From the NCBI GenBank assembly GCA_032718475.1, contig JAUCBJ010003225.1, positions 1-64,000 of the forward strand: 64,000 nt of DNA, in the 5' to 3' direction. The notes under the pieces were generated by a model. That model had not been told where the DNA came from, made no database searches, and saw only the letters and a list, made by a program, of their open reading frames with translations. The position numbers and the translations under genes were made by a program. Positions within the stretch are counted from its first letter, which is position 1, and every line of letters begins with the position of its first letter. Shown here one piece after another: positions 10,807 to 22,795 of this stretch. The stretch comes from Nemertoderma westbladi (Eukaryota; Xenacoelomorpha; Nemertodermatida; Nemertodermatidae).

Positions 10807-11537
10807 TCATTTAGGTTAGGGCTGCGATACACACCTGTTTTTTGTTTATTTTGTGTTTGTTTGTTTTTGAAGGCCCTAGTGGCATTAGTACTAATTTAGG
10901 GCTTAATGTACGGATTTAATAATATTTTTGAAGTTTATGGGGTGTAGGGCCTAAGTTTCTAGTGTTTGCCTGAGTGGTTGATTCATTGCTGTATTATGTG
11001 AAAATCGAATATACTACTTTATATAGTATGAGTTTGCCATAGCAACCTAACAGTTATCTATCAGTATCACTGATTTATCCTTGTACAGGTATGGTATGTG
11101 GTTTGGTTTGTACAGTGTTCTAGGGTCAGGTGTCTGATGGGATAATTGGTAACAGGTTTGTTTGGTGCGATTATACTATGTCATGGGCGCAGTATAGATA
11201 GGTATTTGCTAATTCTTCACCCGACTGATTAGGTGTTGGAGATTAGTAGTGTATTGGTCTCAGACACCGAAAAAGCAACCATATTTTTGAAAAATTAATA
11301 TTATTTTTGCCCTAGTTCTACCCCTTTTTGCGGCTTCTTAAAGAATATAGGTGTATGGGATGTATGTGTGTGTGTGTGCCGCGTTAGAAGCCATAATTGT
11401 CAGAATCCTATATATATCTATCAATAGTATAATTATATTGTTCAAGGAGATGGCTTGCAGTTTTCCTGCAGGAAGGATCCACTTGTGTATTATATGGATC
11501 ACATGTGTATATAATGCAACTCTAGGCAAAATAAATA
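10807..11537. other. Intergenic DNA left of the LTR element
   Basis: Non-coding sequence with a short GT-rich run near 11,360. Nothing else is recognised. Confidence 0.4.
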
Positions 11538-12048
11538 TGTGATGGGATCCCTGAGTTGGCGAGTGAATCCCGACCGGTGTGTTTGTGTTTTGGAAAGTAC
11601 GCGTTGCTGCGTCCGCTAGCTGCTGAAAGGCTTGTGGTATCTGAAAGGTCGAAGGCTGATAGAATAACTGAGTTTTTAGTGGCAGTTGTTCCTAATGTCA
11701 GAATACAATAATAGCACAATCAGTATACAATAATAGCACGGTTAATGACGACGGTCTAAACCGTCTTGCTTCCACACTCAGTATAAACCAACTAAACAAC
11801 AGGGAATAAAGACAACTGTTATATTACTAACACATATGAAATATTGCTACTTAGTATTTGGCCTGGCAATGGATTCGCATCAATCAGATGGTAATCTGCC
11901 CCACCATTGGCTAATCTATTCTTCCCTCCTCTCCCTAACCTCTGTGTGCACGTGCTAGCTTTCCCCCCCCACCCCCCCCCCCCTGAGATGGCTTGTAGTC
12001 TCTCATCTCTCCCTGTGGCTGGCAGTGTATATTGCCTTCGTTGGTTGG
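11538..12048 (-). repeat. Left long direct repeat (putative 3' LTR)
   Basis: It matches 15,321-15,842 throughout, from TGTGATGGGATCCCTGAGTT to GCCTTCGTTGGTTGG. Both copies contain a poly-C tract at the same internal place (C8-A-C12 here, C20 in the other). The similarity stops at about 12,048, but the true LTR could extend further if the right copy is truncated. A TGTGA...CCACA pair would place its end near 12,323. Confidence 0.8.
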
Positions 12049-12342
12049 CGATATAGCGCATCGCGTATTGCGTTCAGATTCATGTCGAGTGGTTTAGTGT
12101 TTTGGTTGGTTGGACTCGGCCTACTGGGGGTATTAGGTTTATATCCACTGCTGTTGTTATTGTCTCTGTCCCTGCCACAATGCGGCTCTATTCCCAGGGC
12201 TCTGTGGACTTGTAGTCCCCTGTGCGGCCGCATACGGTAGCGACTGCCTCCCTCGGAAGTGCACTATGTTCGAGTTTAGGTCGGCTGTATTCCGTTTTCG
12301 GTACTTTGCCTAGACTGTCCACACTATAAACTGGATCCGTTA

Positions 12343-12705
12343 TCAACTCCGCCTCATAGTTAAGGAAGTTCTAAATCTCATCCAATCCTGGCTCACAATG
12401 TCGTAGGCTGGCCCCCCTGTATAGACTTGTAGACATTTAAGGCACTCCACCTGTGTGAGATTTTTCATAAGGATCTCATTGCTGTACATCCTCCAGAACT
12501 GTAGATATTCTTCTGGCTTGCTACCATCAAACTTAAAAGTCTCCATGGGTGGCAGCTCTATTCTAGTTTTTAGCGCATCGATGAGTGTTGCTATTCCCAT
12601 CGCTTGAATTTCCAGCACTCTTGATGGTACGGATGCAGGCTCCTTCGATGTTGACTGTGCTTCGCCTCTCAGGTTCGTCGACTTTCCCTGAGTAGGATAT
12701 ATCAT
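12343..12705 (-). pseudogene. Gag-like domain of a BEL/Pao-type or related LTR retroelement
   Basis: A 120-residue open stretch. Residues 51-71 follow a pattern common in retrotransposon gag proteins: LPPMETFKFDG, then a few residues and YLQFW. A helix-rich part with ECLKCLQVYTGGPAYDIV comes next. In family members this domain is followed by pol. Here the frame ends about 20 residues later and the repeat begins soon after. Assignment to BEL/Pao rests on the motif only. It could belong to another LTR group. Confidence 0.55.
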
Positions 12706-13439
12706 CGGAGGTAACGGTCCCCTCCATATCTCAGTGTCGCATGATTCGTCGGACGTCGGATCTCGTCGGATCTGAGGGGGTTGCGATTTTTATTTTTGGT
12801 TGCTTGTATTGCGGATACAGTGATAGGGGGATGTCACCCTGCCCCCCCCCCCCCCCCCAACGGTGTTATATTTTTCGCTGGGGTAGATGTCATTATATTG
12901 GGGCCCATACACCTATCTGCAATACCCCCCCTTCCCTGGGTATGTGTTATATCCCTGCATATTATAGTCATACTGGTGTGCAGGTACCGGTATAGGCCTA
13001 GCAGGTTCTTGCCTACTCACTGGTATATAAGCCGTGACCTCCGGGTCCAATCCCGGCATTCGCGCTACCCTATCGCCTACACTATCTCTCCCAGCATGGC
13101 CTATAGTATGTGCAGTAAGGCCTACAAAGTAAGGGCAATGGCAATCTCCCGAAGTACAACCCCACTGGCCCTCCCTCTCTAGTTCAACTATCGAAGGTTC
13201 ACTGTCCGTCCTATCTCGATGTCTCTGGTTACCCATGGCAGCATCTCCTCGTTCCTTCTTGCATCCTTTGGTTTCGGCGTTATATCCACGTTCATGAGGT
13301 CTCGTATCGACGTCCTGGATGAACTCTACTGTTCTCCTTCCATTTTCCGAGCGGGCTCAACGTTCTCTCGTTTGGCTGCATACGGCACCAATGCTCCTCC
13401 CTCAACCCGGTTGTACGGCCTCGCGGATATTTGTTGCCC
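12706..13439 (-). pseudogene. Decayed gag linker region
   Basis: Minus-strand open pieces (for example 12,913-13,236, with GLDPEVTAYIPVSRQEP and a Pro/Tyr-rich end) lie upstream of the gag-like domain but are interrupted by frameshifts and by a 17-bp poly-C tract at 12,842-12,858. I infer they are parts of the same broken polyprotein. Confidence 0.35.
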
Positions 13440-13700
13440 TTCTACTTTCCTCCGTCGTTGGAAGCCTAGGTTCACTTAACTCACCACGCGCGTTTCCCAC
13501 CAATGTCTGTGGGGCCTCTGTTGCCCCTCTCCTATCCTCCTCCGTCGTTGGGAGCCCCAGTTCACTTAACTCACAGCACATGTTTCCTACCGAATCTGTG
13601 AGACCTCTGTTGCCCCCCTCCTATCCTCCTCCGTCGCTGGGAGCCCTGGTTCACTTAACTCACCGCACATATTTCCCACCGACGTCTGTGGGGCGTTTAT
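13440..13700. repeat. About 90-bp imperfect tandem repeat within the LTR element
   Basis: Three copies carry CCTCCGTCG.TGG.AGCC, then GTTCACTTAACTCAC, then CTGTGGGGCCTCTGTTGCCC. They lie inside the interior of the LTR element. On the minus strand they would add Gly/Arg-rich sequence to the gag-like protein. Confidence 0.75.
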
Positions 13701-14215
13701 TGCCCCCCCCCTCCCCCCCTCTCACCACTAACTGGTTGCGGTGGGGTGCCCGTAGCCCCACCCCACCCTTCATTTCTCACTTTGCCACCCTGCCCACGCT
13801 CCCCTCCAGTCGACACATTGCTTCTGCTCTCCCTGGGTTCATTCGCCTGCGTTTCTCTCTGCGCAATCGCGTTGCCTTGCAGGCCTCTACTAGGTGAATT
13901 ATTTACTTCGCTAACGTGTATATTAATTATACCGTCACTAGCATCACCCTGATTATTTATTACATTATTATTTGGATTATTTTGATTAATTTCACCGGGA
14001 TTATTTATTATATTGTTATTTATCGTACCACTACTAAGGATATTATTTAAATTATTTTGATTATTCGCCGTACCAAAATTTACATTATTATTATTTGTTA
14101 AAACGTTATTTCCTGTAAGAAATGTTTCTTCATTATTAGGGTTATCTACTATGGTATTATTAATATTAATGTTCCCATTAAACGTATTGTCATCCCCCCC
14201 CATCCCTCCGGTCAC
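13697..14215 (-). pseudogene. Asn-rich low-complexity segment of the gag-like ORF
   Basis: A 172-codon open frame. Residues about 10-95 are dominated by Asn (runs such as NNNNVN and NNIINN). The C-terminal part is rich in Arg, Ser and Gly. There is no catalytic motif. The Asn codons are AAT-rich and give the + strand an ATT-repeat look. It lies between the coiled-coil and gag-domain pieces of the same element and is probably part of the same protein. Confidence 0.45.
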
Positions 14216-14411
14216 ACCAGTTTTGTGTCTGTCATCCAGTACCTACCTGTAAGTGGGATATTAACAAATGTTTCCATTACCCCTGGTTCTTCATAAATAC
14301 TTCCCGAATCAGCTTCGCTCTCTGACAAACCCATTTTTGCCAGTTCTAGTCAGTGTTTTTGTTTCACCTGATACTGCATCAATCTCCTCAATCGGGCGTG
14401 CATATCATCCC

Positions 14412-14877
14412 TCATTCTTTTACCCGCTCTCTCTCTCTCTCTGTCCTCTCAACACTCTGATTGGCTAACTCTGCCTCCCTCACCTCTCGCTCTCTGCGCT
14501 CGTTCACTTCTTTCTCTTCCCGTTCTCTATAATTTCTCGCCACCTTCTTGGCCCTCTCTTTACACTCTCTTGCTAGCTCCCTTTCCCTTTCTAATAACGC
14601 AGTCCCCTCATCCAGATGTCTCTCTAGTTCCTTTTGGTCTAATGCAACCATGTCTAGCTGACATGCCAGATCTATCTCTAACACCCTTCTTGCTTTCGCG
14701 GAGGATGTAGCGGACTTTTTGGTTGCGACGGATTCCTGTCGCCTCTTCTAATTTTCTAATTTTGTTGTGCTTGCTAGCGTTCTTACTAACCGACGACACC
14801 GAATCTTCGGGGTTAACCTCGGATTTGGCATTGTGCGGATCCGCCCATCCCACGAATTTAATTCCCCGCGCACCCAC
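14412..14877 (-). pseudogene. Basic plus coiled-coil N-terminal part of the gag-like protein
   Basis: Two overlapping minus-strand frames. The first (14,608-14,877) begins MGARGIKFVGWADPHN and includes a basic RKLEEATGIRRNQK stretch. The second (14,412-14,684) is a highly charged Glu/Arg helix (LERERELARECKERAKK), a probable coiled coil. A frameshift near 14,650 separates them. Position next to the right repeat fits the start of an element read on the minus strand. Confidence 0.45.
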
Positions 14878-15320
14878 TAGATAAGGCCCTATCTATGTAC
14901 ACTACACCATAAGGCATTACCTCAGATTGCTACAATTTGAACAGTTCTGTGGCGACCCCCCTCGCCCTCTCACTCGCCAGTTCCCCCTGCCCAAATCGGA
15001 CTAGATAGTGAAAATGTTTACTACATTCACCGAGTCTCTGGTATAACTTAGGCTGCTCTCGTCCCGCGTTGAATCGCGTCTCTCTTCTCCTCGTACTCAG
15101 CCGCTCTCCTCTTCAACGACCGAACTGTCTCTCCTCGGCGAATCCGGTGTGGTGGGCCGGTATCGCCTCCTCGCTGCCTCCCGAATCGTTTGGTCTCTAT
15201 CGCTCAGGGTGCATGGTGGGCTTCCTTCCCTCTCTGGACCTTGGGGCGTTTATTCGCTCATTGTCCCGGTGTTGGCACATTGTCACAGTTTGTTTCTTTA
15301 GTCGAAGTCGCGGTTTAGAC

Positions 15321-15842
15321 TGTGACAGGATCCCTGAGTTGGTGAGGGAATCCCGACCAGTGTGTTTGTGTTTCGGAAAATACGCATCACCGCGTCTGCT
15401 AGCTGCTGAAAGACTTGTGGTATCTGAAAGGCTGAAGGCTGAAAGAATAACTATGTTTTTAGTGGCAGTTGTTCGTAATGTCAGAATACAATAATAGCAC
15501 AATCAGTATGCAATAATAGCATGGTTAATGACAATGGTCTAAACCATCTTGCTTCCACACACCGTATAAACCAACTAAACAACAGGTAATAAAGACAACC
15601 GTATATTACTAACACATATGTAATATTGCTACTTAGTATTTGGCCTGGCCAATGGATGCACATCAATCAGATGGTAATCTGCCCCACCATTGGCTAATCT
15701 ATTCTTCCCTCCTCTGGCAAACACTAACCTCTGTGTGTACGTGTTAGCTTTCTCTCTCCCCCCCCCCCCCCCCCCCCTGTGATGGCTTGTAGCCTCTCAT
15801 CTCTCCCTGTGGCTGACAGTGTATATTGCCTTCGTTGGTTGG
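15321..15842 (-). repeat. Right long direct repeat (putative 5' LTR)
   Basis: The partner of 11,538-12,048, starting TGTGACAGGATCCCTGAGTT. It carries a 20-bp poly-C tract at 15,758-15,777. If the element is read on the minus strand, this is its 5' LTR. Confidence 0.8.
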
Positions 15843-15877
15843 TAGGTGACATTATATTTGTAATGTCACCTAGCCAA
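15839..15877. repeat. Strong hairpin at the outer edge of the right LTR
   Basis: TTGGTAGGTGACATTA is followed by a six-base loop and its inverted copy TAATGTCACCTAGCCAA, with one extra base. The left arm starts in the last bases of the LTR. It may mark an older insertion site or a separate small palindrome. Confidence 0.8.
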
Positions 15878-18045
15878 CTATAATTGGTAAAAAGCCACTT
15901 TCCCCATTTTCCACTGGGTGGTGCAGCGAATTGGATCCACTAACAAAATACTTGACATTCAACTGCGATTTGTCAGTGTGCAGTTTTGTACATGGTTATC
16001 ATTTATTATGCCATGACCTCTTCCATATATCACAGGGCCATCTCCTGTTTTCAACAATGACATCTCCATCTTTATTCGAAGCTTCTTTATACTGGTGTAT
16101 CTAAGATTCACAAATATTCTGAGGTTTTTGCATGGCGGCGCATTGTGTAGTTTGTGGTCTTTTCTCTAATAATTGAAATAAAACTAGAGTCAACAGCCAC
16201 ATCCCATCGAATGATAAAGATAAAATAATATCTTAATTGAGGTCAATGACTTAGATAGAGATGAAGATAAACAACATCTGAAAAATCTTCAAATTAAATT
16301 CGCTGACAAAATCTCCCAAACAAATTTATGTTTCATATTTTAAATAATTGTAGACAGAGGGATCCCAAGTTTAACACTGAGGAAGGTGTTGGCATTACTG
16401 GGAAGGATGATGCAGAATTTAATTTATGCCATGATTCATGCAAGGGATGCTTCAACGACAATAGTAACAAATGGCACACCCAACAACAAATGCAGCAGCA
16501 GGAACTGGATGCTACAATCCAAGCATTACAAGCGCTGACCACATCCACGTAGCTACTGGTGCCGGACCAACTCATCACGGAGATCGCATATCCCAAATTC
16601 AGAAAAGGTAGGATGACTTCATGGGGAAATTATGCTCAGATCATGAAGTTATCTGACTGATCCAAGTGGATCTGATTGTGACCTTTTGATTGATTTGATT
16701 GACCTTTGGATTGAGCCCAGATTTTCTCCAGAATGTGGAACATGCAGTTGGTATGCAACAGGATTCTGATTTAACTGCAAATGAATAGGTTCTGCATTAA
16801 ATATGCAATTAGCTTCGAAATCAGCAGAATATTGATGTAGATCGATTTAAACTCATCTCACAAATAATCATTCAACGATTTCTAATTATAACCCCTCGAG
16901 TAATAATAGATAATAGTATCAATAAATCAATAATAGATCACTGCCCATGCCAGTTTGGTTACGATGGATACTCGCATCTACTCAATATCGTCACTGATTT
17001 ATTTTATTTTACTAGTTTCTTCCACTCTCTTTCATAATATAACAGTTCTAAATAGTCCCTCTTTCGGGATGGGTATTAAATCACCTACGGCTTGGAACAA
17101 CAATGCTATTATCTACTGTTATTTATTTATATCTATATCATGTCATAAATATTCATTCCATAAAATCTATTTATTTAACATGGGTGGTGAATCAGTTTTG
17201 CTACAGTATTGGCAAAAAAACAAGAAGATAAACAGAGTAAAGTGTACGTGATATGATTCTGTTTGTTTGTCTGTTGTAACCGGCTGGGGATTGGGCTGGG
17301 CAGGGCTTACATCCAATGCTAACATGTGCTGTATCTGTACAATGTTAATAATGAAACAAAGTAGGAAGGCCCTTAGTAGTCAACGGGATCGGCAGCCAAT
17401 GTCGTAAATATTCATTCCGGAATATGTATTAATTTAACATGGGGTTTATCCAGTTAATTTCTGGTACAGACAAGGAGACACAGTAAATTGAAGGTGAGTT
17501 AATTCTATTGGATGTCTTGTTCGACGGCTCTGGGGTATCCCAGTGAGCGTATACAGTAAGGGCTTCCCTCTAATAATGGTAACACAATGCTATACGTAAT
17601 GTTATGAAAACCAGTTATGTGTGGCTGTCGATTTTATCGAATGTGGAATCAAGATATGCTATGATAGAAATCATGGCTTTATCTATAAAATAGAAATCGA
17701 AAAGTGTTGACTATTCTTCACTGTGGCTGCAGACTATAATCCCCTAGAACCCTTATTTAACAGAAAGTTAAATTAAATCTCTTACCAATTTACAGTTAAG
17801 TGGATATGATCATATTGACGTGGATTTATATTTATATATATTTATACACATATTGATATCTATATACACTCATCTGCAAGGTACTAATCGTTATTCCTGG
17901 GTATCAAAAATAATGAAACTGCCTCAAAAAAATGCAGCTCTTGTTGTTGGGGTGATTTATCTCTGGTAGCTCATTCAGTAAAGCATAATTCTCAAGATTT
18001 GAAAATACTAGTTTTTTCGATCTTGAATCAGGTTTAAATTTTCTG
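15878..18045. other. Intergenic DNA with an imperfect 258-bp duplication
   Basis: No gene is supported. A 74-codon Gln-rich stretch at 16,328-16,552 lacks a recognisable domain. The block GTCATAAATATTCATTCC...TTTAACATGGG at about 17,140 recurs at about 17,400, each followed by sequence related to CGGCT.TGGGG. This marks an old tandem duplication of about 260 bp. Confidence 0.45.
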
Positions 18046-18170
18046 GCACGCAACCCAAGGCTGTTCCCATGGACGACCAGCTGTGACATATACCGACCAA
18101 TTTGAAAGGTATACTGAATTTGGGAGAAACGAAATTATGGAGACTATGGAGAAATGGACTATATAGGAAG
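18046..18170 (+). mobile_element. Remnant of a second LINE family (RT C-terminus)
   Basis: Reading from TGGCACGCAACC gives WHATQGCSHGRPAVTYTDQF, then ERYTEFGRNEI. This closely matches the minus-strand remnant at 19.98-20.33 kb. That family differs from the RTE-like copies with the TAG tail. Confidence 0.65.
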
Positions 18171-19152
18171 CCTTGCAGAATCTCTTCCCACTTGGTGAGC
18201 TCGTCTGACCAAAATCTCTGTCTTTGTCCACTAAATTCTCCTTAAAAACAGTTTGTGTCCGTTTAATGACTTGTCATTATTCAAACAAGTTTCTTCAAAC
18301 TAATAGTTTCTGCTATGCCAGAAAGTCGATTTCCCTATGCTTGCAACAAAAGTCAGTCCTTGTCACCTACAGTAATAAATCATAAAAGAAACGGACAAAA
18401 GGGTAAAAACGAGAGATTAAAGAGAGAAAAAAAAACAGACATTTGAGAGATTTAAACGGATATGTAAAAAACGTTTTTCTGATAAAAAATAAATATCCAA
18501 ATGTTTGATGTTCAAATGAGGACAGTTTAAACTGTGAATACCAGAATGAATGTCAGAATGAACAAACGACAAAAATACATTATAATAATGGAGGTGGGTG
18601 GTGTTCGAATAAATCTACCAACTCTACAATCTGAAGTAAATCCTATTCAGTTAGCTACAGTAAATGCGACACCCACGCTATGGATATGATATGATTGTGT
18701 GGAATGTGGACACACAAATGCGTCACAGTGTCATTCACTGCGTGGGATGATCGATTGGGAATTAATAAATAATAATAATTAAGGATATGAAGGATAAGGA
18801 ACACCAATCCACAGCCAGATCGATAACATTCAATACACACATACATTCCGTTGACATAAACAATGGAATTCTGTAACAGATCGTAATCATTAAGCAATAT
18901 GGCATTACCATACGACTAGTGCCTTTTACATTTTCGAATCCGTATCATGTGACTTACTGTCATGTTTTAACAGGTTTTTACTTTTAAATTTTAACTAATT
19001 AAAACTACCTGCTTGTCTGAGGATCTCCGCTGGGGTGTGTAATAAATAATATTTAGTAAACATTTCTCGAATGTCAATCACTGGTTGTGACTGCAAGCTA
19101 TTTTTATTTTCCTCATCCTCTGCCAAATAACAAAGTCAAATGTAGAGGGGTG
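18171..19152. other. Intergenic DNA
   Basis: No feature is recognised. Confidence 0.4.
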
Positions 19153-19955
19153 AAAACAGTGACTAGCAAGACCCCATGATCTTATGATACAGTGATTAGC
19201 AAGACCCCATACTTTTATGATAACAGTGACTAGCAAGACCCCATGCTCTCATGATAAAAGTGACTAGCAAGACCACATGATCTTATGGTAACAGTGACTA
19301 GCAAGACCCCATGATCTTATGATACAGTGATTAGCAAGACCCCATACTTTTATGATAACAGTGACTAGCAAGACCCCATGCTCTCATGATAAAAGTGACT
19401 AGCAAGACCACATGATCTTATGGTAACAGTGACTAGCAAGACCCCATGCTCTTATGATAACAGTGACTAGCAAGACCATATGATCTTATGGTAACAGTGA
19501 CTAGCAAGACCACATGATCTTATGGTAACAGTGACTAGCAAGACCCCATGATCTTATGATACAGTGATTAGCAAGACCCCATACTTTTATGATAACAGTG
19601 ACTAGCAAGACCCCATGCTCTCATGATAAAAGTGACTAGCAAGACCACATGATCTTATGGTAACAGTGACTAGCAAGACCCCATGCTCTTATGATAACAG
19701 TGACTAGCAGACTCCATGCTCTTATGATAACAGTGACTAGCAAGACCCCATGCTCTCATGATAAAAGTGACTAGCAAGACCACATGATCTTATGGTAACA
19801 GTGACTAGCAAGACCCCATGCTCTTATGATAACAGTGACTAGCAGACTCCATGCTCTTATGATAACAGTGACTAGCAAGACCCCATGCTCTTATGATAAC
19901 AGTGACTACCAAGAGCCCATGATCTTATGATAACATTGACTAGCAAGACCCCATG
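19153..19955. repeat. 34-bp satellite with higher-order structure
   Basis: About 23 units of ACAGTGACTAGCAAGACCCC followed by ATG.TCTTATGATA, with the last 14 bases varying. A four-unit block (variants ending ATGATCTTATGATA, ATACTTTTATGATA, ATGCTCTCATGATA, ACATGATCTTATGGTA) recurs at about 19,160, 19,296 and 19,535, giving a higher-order period near 136 bp. Units at about 19,705 and 19,830 share a deletion (AGCAGACTCC). Confidence 0.95.
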
Positions 19956-19978
19956 ATCTTCCTGATTCTACATATTTG

Positions 19979-20327
19979 TCACAATTTCGTTTCTCCCAAG
20001 TTCAGTATCCCTTTCAAGTTGATCTATATATGTTATGGCCGGCCGTCCACGACTACCCTTTCCATGAGTTGGTTGCCAGATAAGTAGATCTGGTATGACC
20101 TAGTCTTTACTTTGCCAGCAGTGCCCACTGAATCTTAATCTGCGTTCACGGAGGGTAGTTGATACATGTGGTATTGTACCATAAAGCTCGGCGTTTGTCA
20201 TGTGTTGTCTCCAGCTGATGTTTAGGGCTGCCCTTAGTAGTCTTGTGTAGCCACCATCAATTCGTTGTTCAAGTGATTTAGTCAGTGTCCAGTCAGGGCG
20301 GATGCATAGATATAGTGAAATCATCAT
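19979..20327 (-). mobile_element. C-terminal remnant of a LINE reverse transcriptase, second family
   Basis: The minus strand reads LTKSLEQRIDGGYTRLLRAA, then NISWRQHMTNAELYG, RERRLRFSGHC, LIWQPTHGKGSRGRP and TYIDQLERDTELGRNEI. This is the C-terminal domain after the RT palm in RTE-type LINEs. The same LYG/RLRF.GHC/GRP pattern is seen in the TAG-tailed copies, but the sequence is distinct. The N-terminal RT is absent. One frameshift separates the last part. Confidence 0.75.
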
Positions 20328-22140
20328 GCAGCACTCATCTGGAATCTGTGCATTGATTACGGTGGCTTATATCCATTTACCCAAACCTGTTGTCCAATAT
20401 TGATTTAATATACCCATTAAACTTTTCAGAATTTTCTCCACTGTAGCCAACTATGCCAGTGCATGCATTGATTCAATATTATTGTGAAAGAAATCTCTCC
20501 CAAAATTTGCTACCTTACTATATAACCATAAGCTGCTTATAATGAACTCAATATCAATATTATAGATTTATTTTTATGCAGTGTGAATAGCTAGTTCTAC
20601 TAAAGTACACACACATTCACTGAACAACAGGTAGGCTACTGCATAAAGGATACTGCATTCCACAGTGAATGCAGAAGGGGTGTGTGGAGGTGGCAGGTCT
20701 CTTACAAAAAAAAATATTTGTGTTTCTCCAACAAATGTGTGTTAGTATACAGTTGATAATACATTTTTTTGACATGCAACTGAGACTCATAAATAATATT
20801 CTTCTTGCTTATAAATTTAAAATTTTAAAATTTTAAATTTAAACTTAGAAAAATTTAACAAAATAAAAAAATTTGTTTGGCAAGAAAAATTAGACAAAAT
20901 AAAAAAATCTGTTTGGCAATCATTTAAATTTGTAATAGCCTTCGAATATGAACACAACTATGGTTTATATCAACATTATTGTGGAACATCTACCTACAGT
21001 ATGCATTCATGCACTGCCACACCACCTTGCCAATTTAAAATGCTATTTTACCGTTTTCTTAGTAGTATCCAATTGGTAACTAGTAATTCATTCATATTCT
21101 TGACGGTGGTACACCTACCAGAGAATGTTGGTGAAATAATGACTGTCACTAATAGGGATTGAGTTTACATCGACCAATGGCTGTTACCTTAAAAATCATT
21201 CATGATAATAATTGTGCTAATTTCTTCACCAAGAACAGTTTCGCAAATATACTTATCCTTTGATACCCTGGGTTCACGACAACATGAACTATATACAAAC
21301 AACTTAGATACTGCAAATAAATACATTAATAATTTCTACTACACCTTGATCCACTCTCAACAACCTCCTTAATATTATGGCCAATTATGTCTGAAGATAT
21401 CTCAGTTTTTCATTTTGATTGTACTTGATAATGGCTGAAGCCAGGCATTTCTCGTGCTTAATTGAATTTCAGAGAAGTCAAAATTATGATTGATCATCCC
21501 CACGTTTTAGATGCATCACCTGCGTCTGTGTGAAGGACTCTTCGCATTGGAGGGCCTTGAAGAGTATTTGGGGCTCGATGTCTAGTGTAAGTGGTGTTTA
21601 TGGGGTAATCAAATCCTTCATAAATGTCAATTGAGTAGCAGGAATGGTAATGACATGAGTGATTTTACTCACACATGGAAGTTATAATGGTCATTGTAAG
21701 CAGCTTGAATTCCAGCTTTCTCAGGCTGCTTGTAAATCGATCAGCAGAATTGTAAATGGCAATGGTAATACTGACAACCTATAAGTTCCACTGCTGAGTT
21801 TGGAACACTATTCTGTAAGAATATAGTGGACACGTTTAATCTTCAACCAACCACGACACCAACATGTACACTAGGACCTCTATATCGTATAGTTTCAAAA
21901 ATTCCTTTGGTGAAAATATTAATAGCTTGTTCTAGATCATATTGTAACCACAAGAAAGGTTAAGAAATCATACTGTTCAGTAAAGTCCACCTCCTAATGT
22001 CATTAATAAATGTCCTTGTTGGTTCAAAGTTCCAATTTAATTGCATAACAGATTTCCGTAATTGTGAAAGGAGTTGGAAGAAGGTGAAGGTTCCAGTATC
22101 ATTATTGGATAAAGCAACAGAGGAACAGATTGAACAGTAC
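20328..22140. other. Intergenic DNA
   Basis: No feature is supported beyond a short AT palindrome at about 20,812-20,840 (TTTAAAATTTTAAAATTTTAAATTTAAA-like). Confidence 0.4.
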
Positions 22141-22795
22141 AAACAGGATATCTCTATTACACTCTCAGATCAATTGGAAACAGCTAGAAGCTCTAGCCTG
22201 TCACCTAGTACACCATCTGGTCACCTCTAAGATACAGCCATGTGAAGACCATACAATACAGCACAAGAAAATAATACCACCGATATATCCATGCATGCAC
22301 AATGGCTGGAGGCGTTATGTTCCCCGAATTGGAGGCAGGTGAGACAGAATTAAGTGATACATCGATATTAAGAGCAAAATTACAGGATAGAAGTTCTAAA
22401 ACAAAATTGGAGCAAGATACATATTAATCTTATCTAAAAGATTTAACAATAACCTGCAGAGGCAAGATAATAAAATTCTGGCACACATGGAAATCGGAAT
22501 CCAGGGAAAGCACCTTGCTCATCCATGCTGATCAGCTCTATAATGATTATAAGAGGCGATTTGGAATACATGAGGATAACAAAATGTCTACTGATGAGTT
22601 AATAGGCTTGAATGGATGTGAAAGCAATGGAAAAAAGAGCAAAAAACATTTTATAAATTTATATATTAAATGGGCCATTAATCAGTTACTTAAGAAAAAG
22701 GTGGTGGACAGTCAAAATCTCAGCGCTGAGCACCTACAACATGGATCTTCTGAAGAACTATTTTCCTTCTTAAGATAACATACCTGTTGATCTTA
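22141..22795 (+). other. Possible decayed coding DNA left of a LINE remnant
   Basis: Several short + strand open stretches (22,515-22,778 encodes a Lys-rich helix-like segment) precede the LINE-like fragment and may be parts of the same decayed element. No motif proves this. Confidence 0.25.

Larger units (their letters stand above)
11538..15842 (-). mobile_element. LTR-type retroelement with gag-like pieces but no pol
   Basis: Two direct repeats of 511 and 522 bp, roughly 90% alike by eye, enclose about 3.3 kb. On the minus strand the interior encodes, in order, a basic/coiled-coil segment, an Asn-rich segment and a gag-type domain (12,343-12,705). The left repeat follows about 300 bp later, leaving no room for protease, reverse transcriptase, RNase H or integrase. 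The coding parts are in different frames, so the element is both non-autonomous and decayed. The repeats begin TGTGA on the + strand. The other end is unclear and no convincing primer-binding site, polypurine tract or target duplication was found. Confidence 0.72.

Noticed and set aside
12025-12240. Hydrophobic + strand ORF beside the left LTR
   Set aside because: It is on the strand opposite to the gag-like frames, crosses the LTR edge and has no counterpart at the right LTR.
13319-13897. 192-codon + strand Ser/Pro-rich ORF
   Set aside because: It lies across 90-bp tandem repeats and opposite the gag-like frames. It has no domain and is an effect of C-rich repeated DNA.
16328-16552. Gln-rich ORF as a gag remnant
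   Set aside because: A QQQMQQQELDATIQALQAL helix is suggestive only. No gag domain or neighbouring repeats support it.
16955-17251. Hydrophobic + strand ORF as a possible TM1-TM3 exon of the GPCR
   Set aside because: It lacks the TM1 Asn, the TM2 LAxxD and the TM3 Cys patterns and has no matching phase-2 donor before the DRY exon.
19153-19955. 34-bp repeats as a CRISPR-like array
   Set aside because: The variable 14 bases are minor variants of one sequence, not unique spacers. There are no cas genes.
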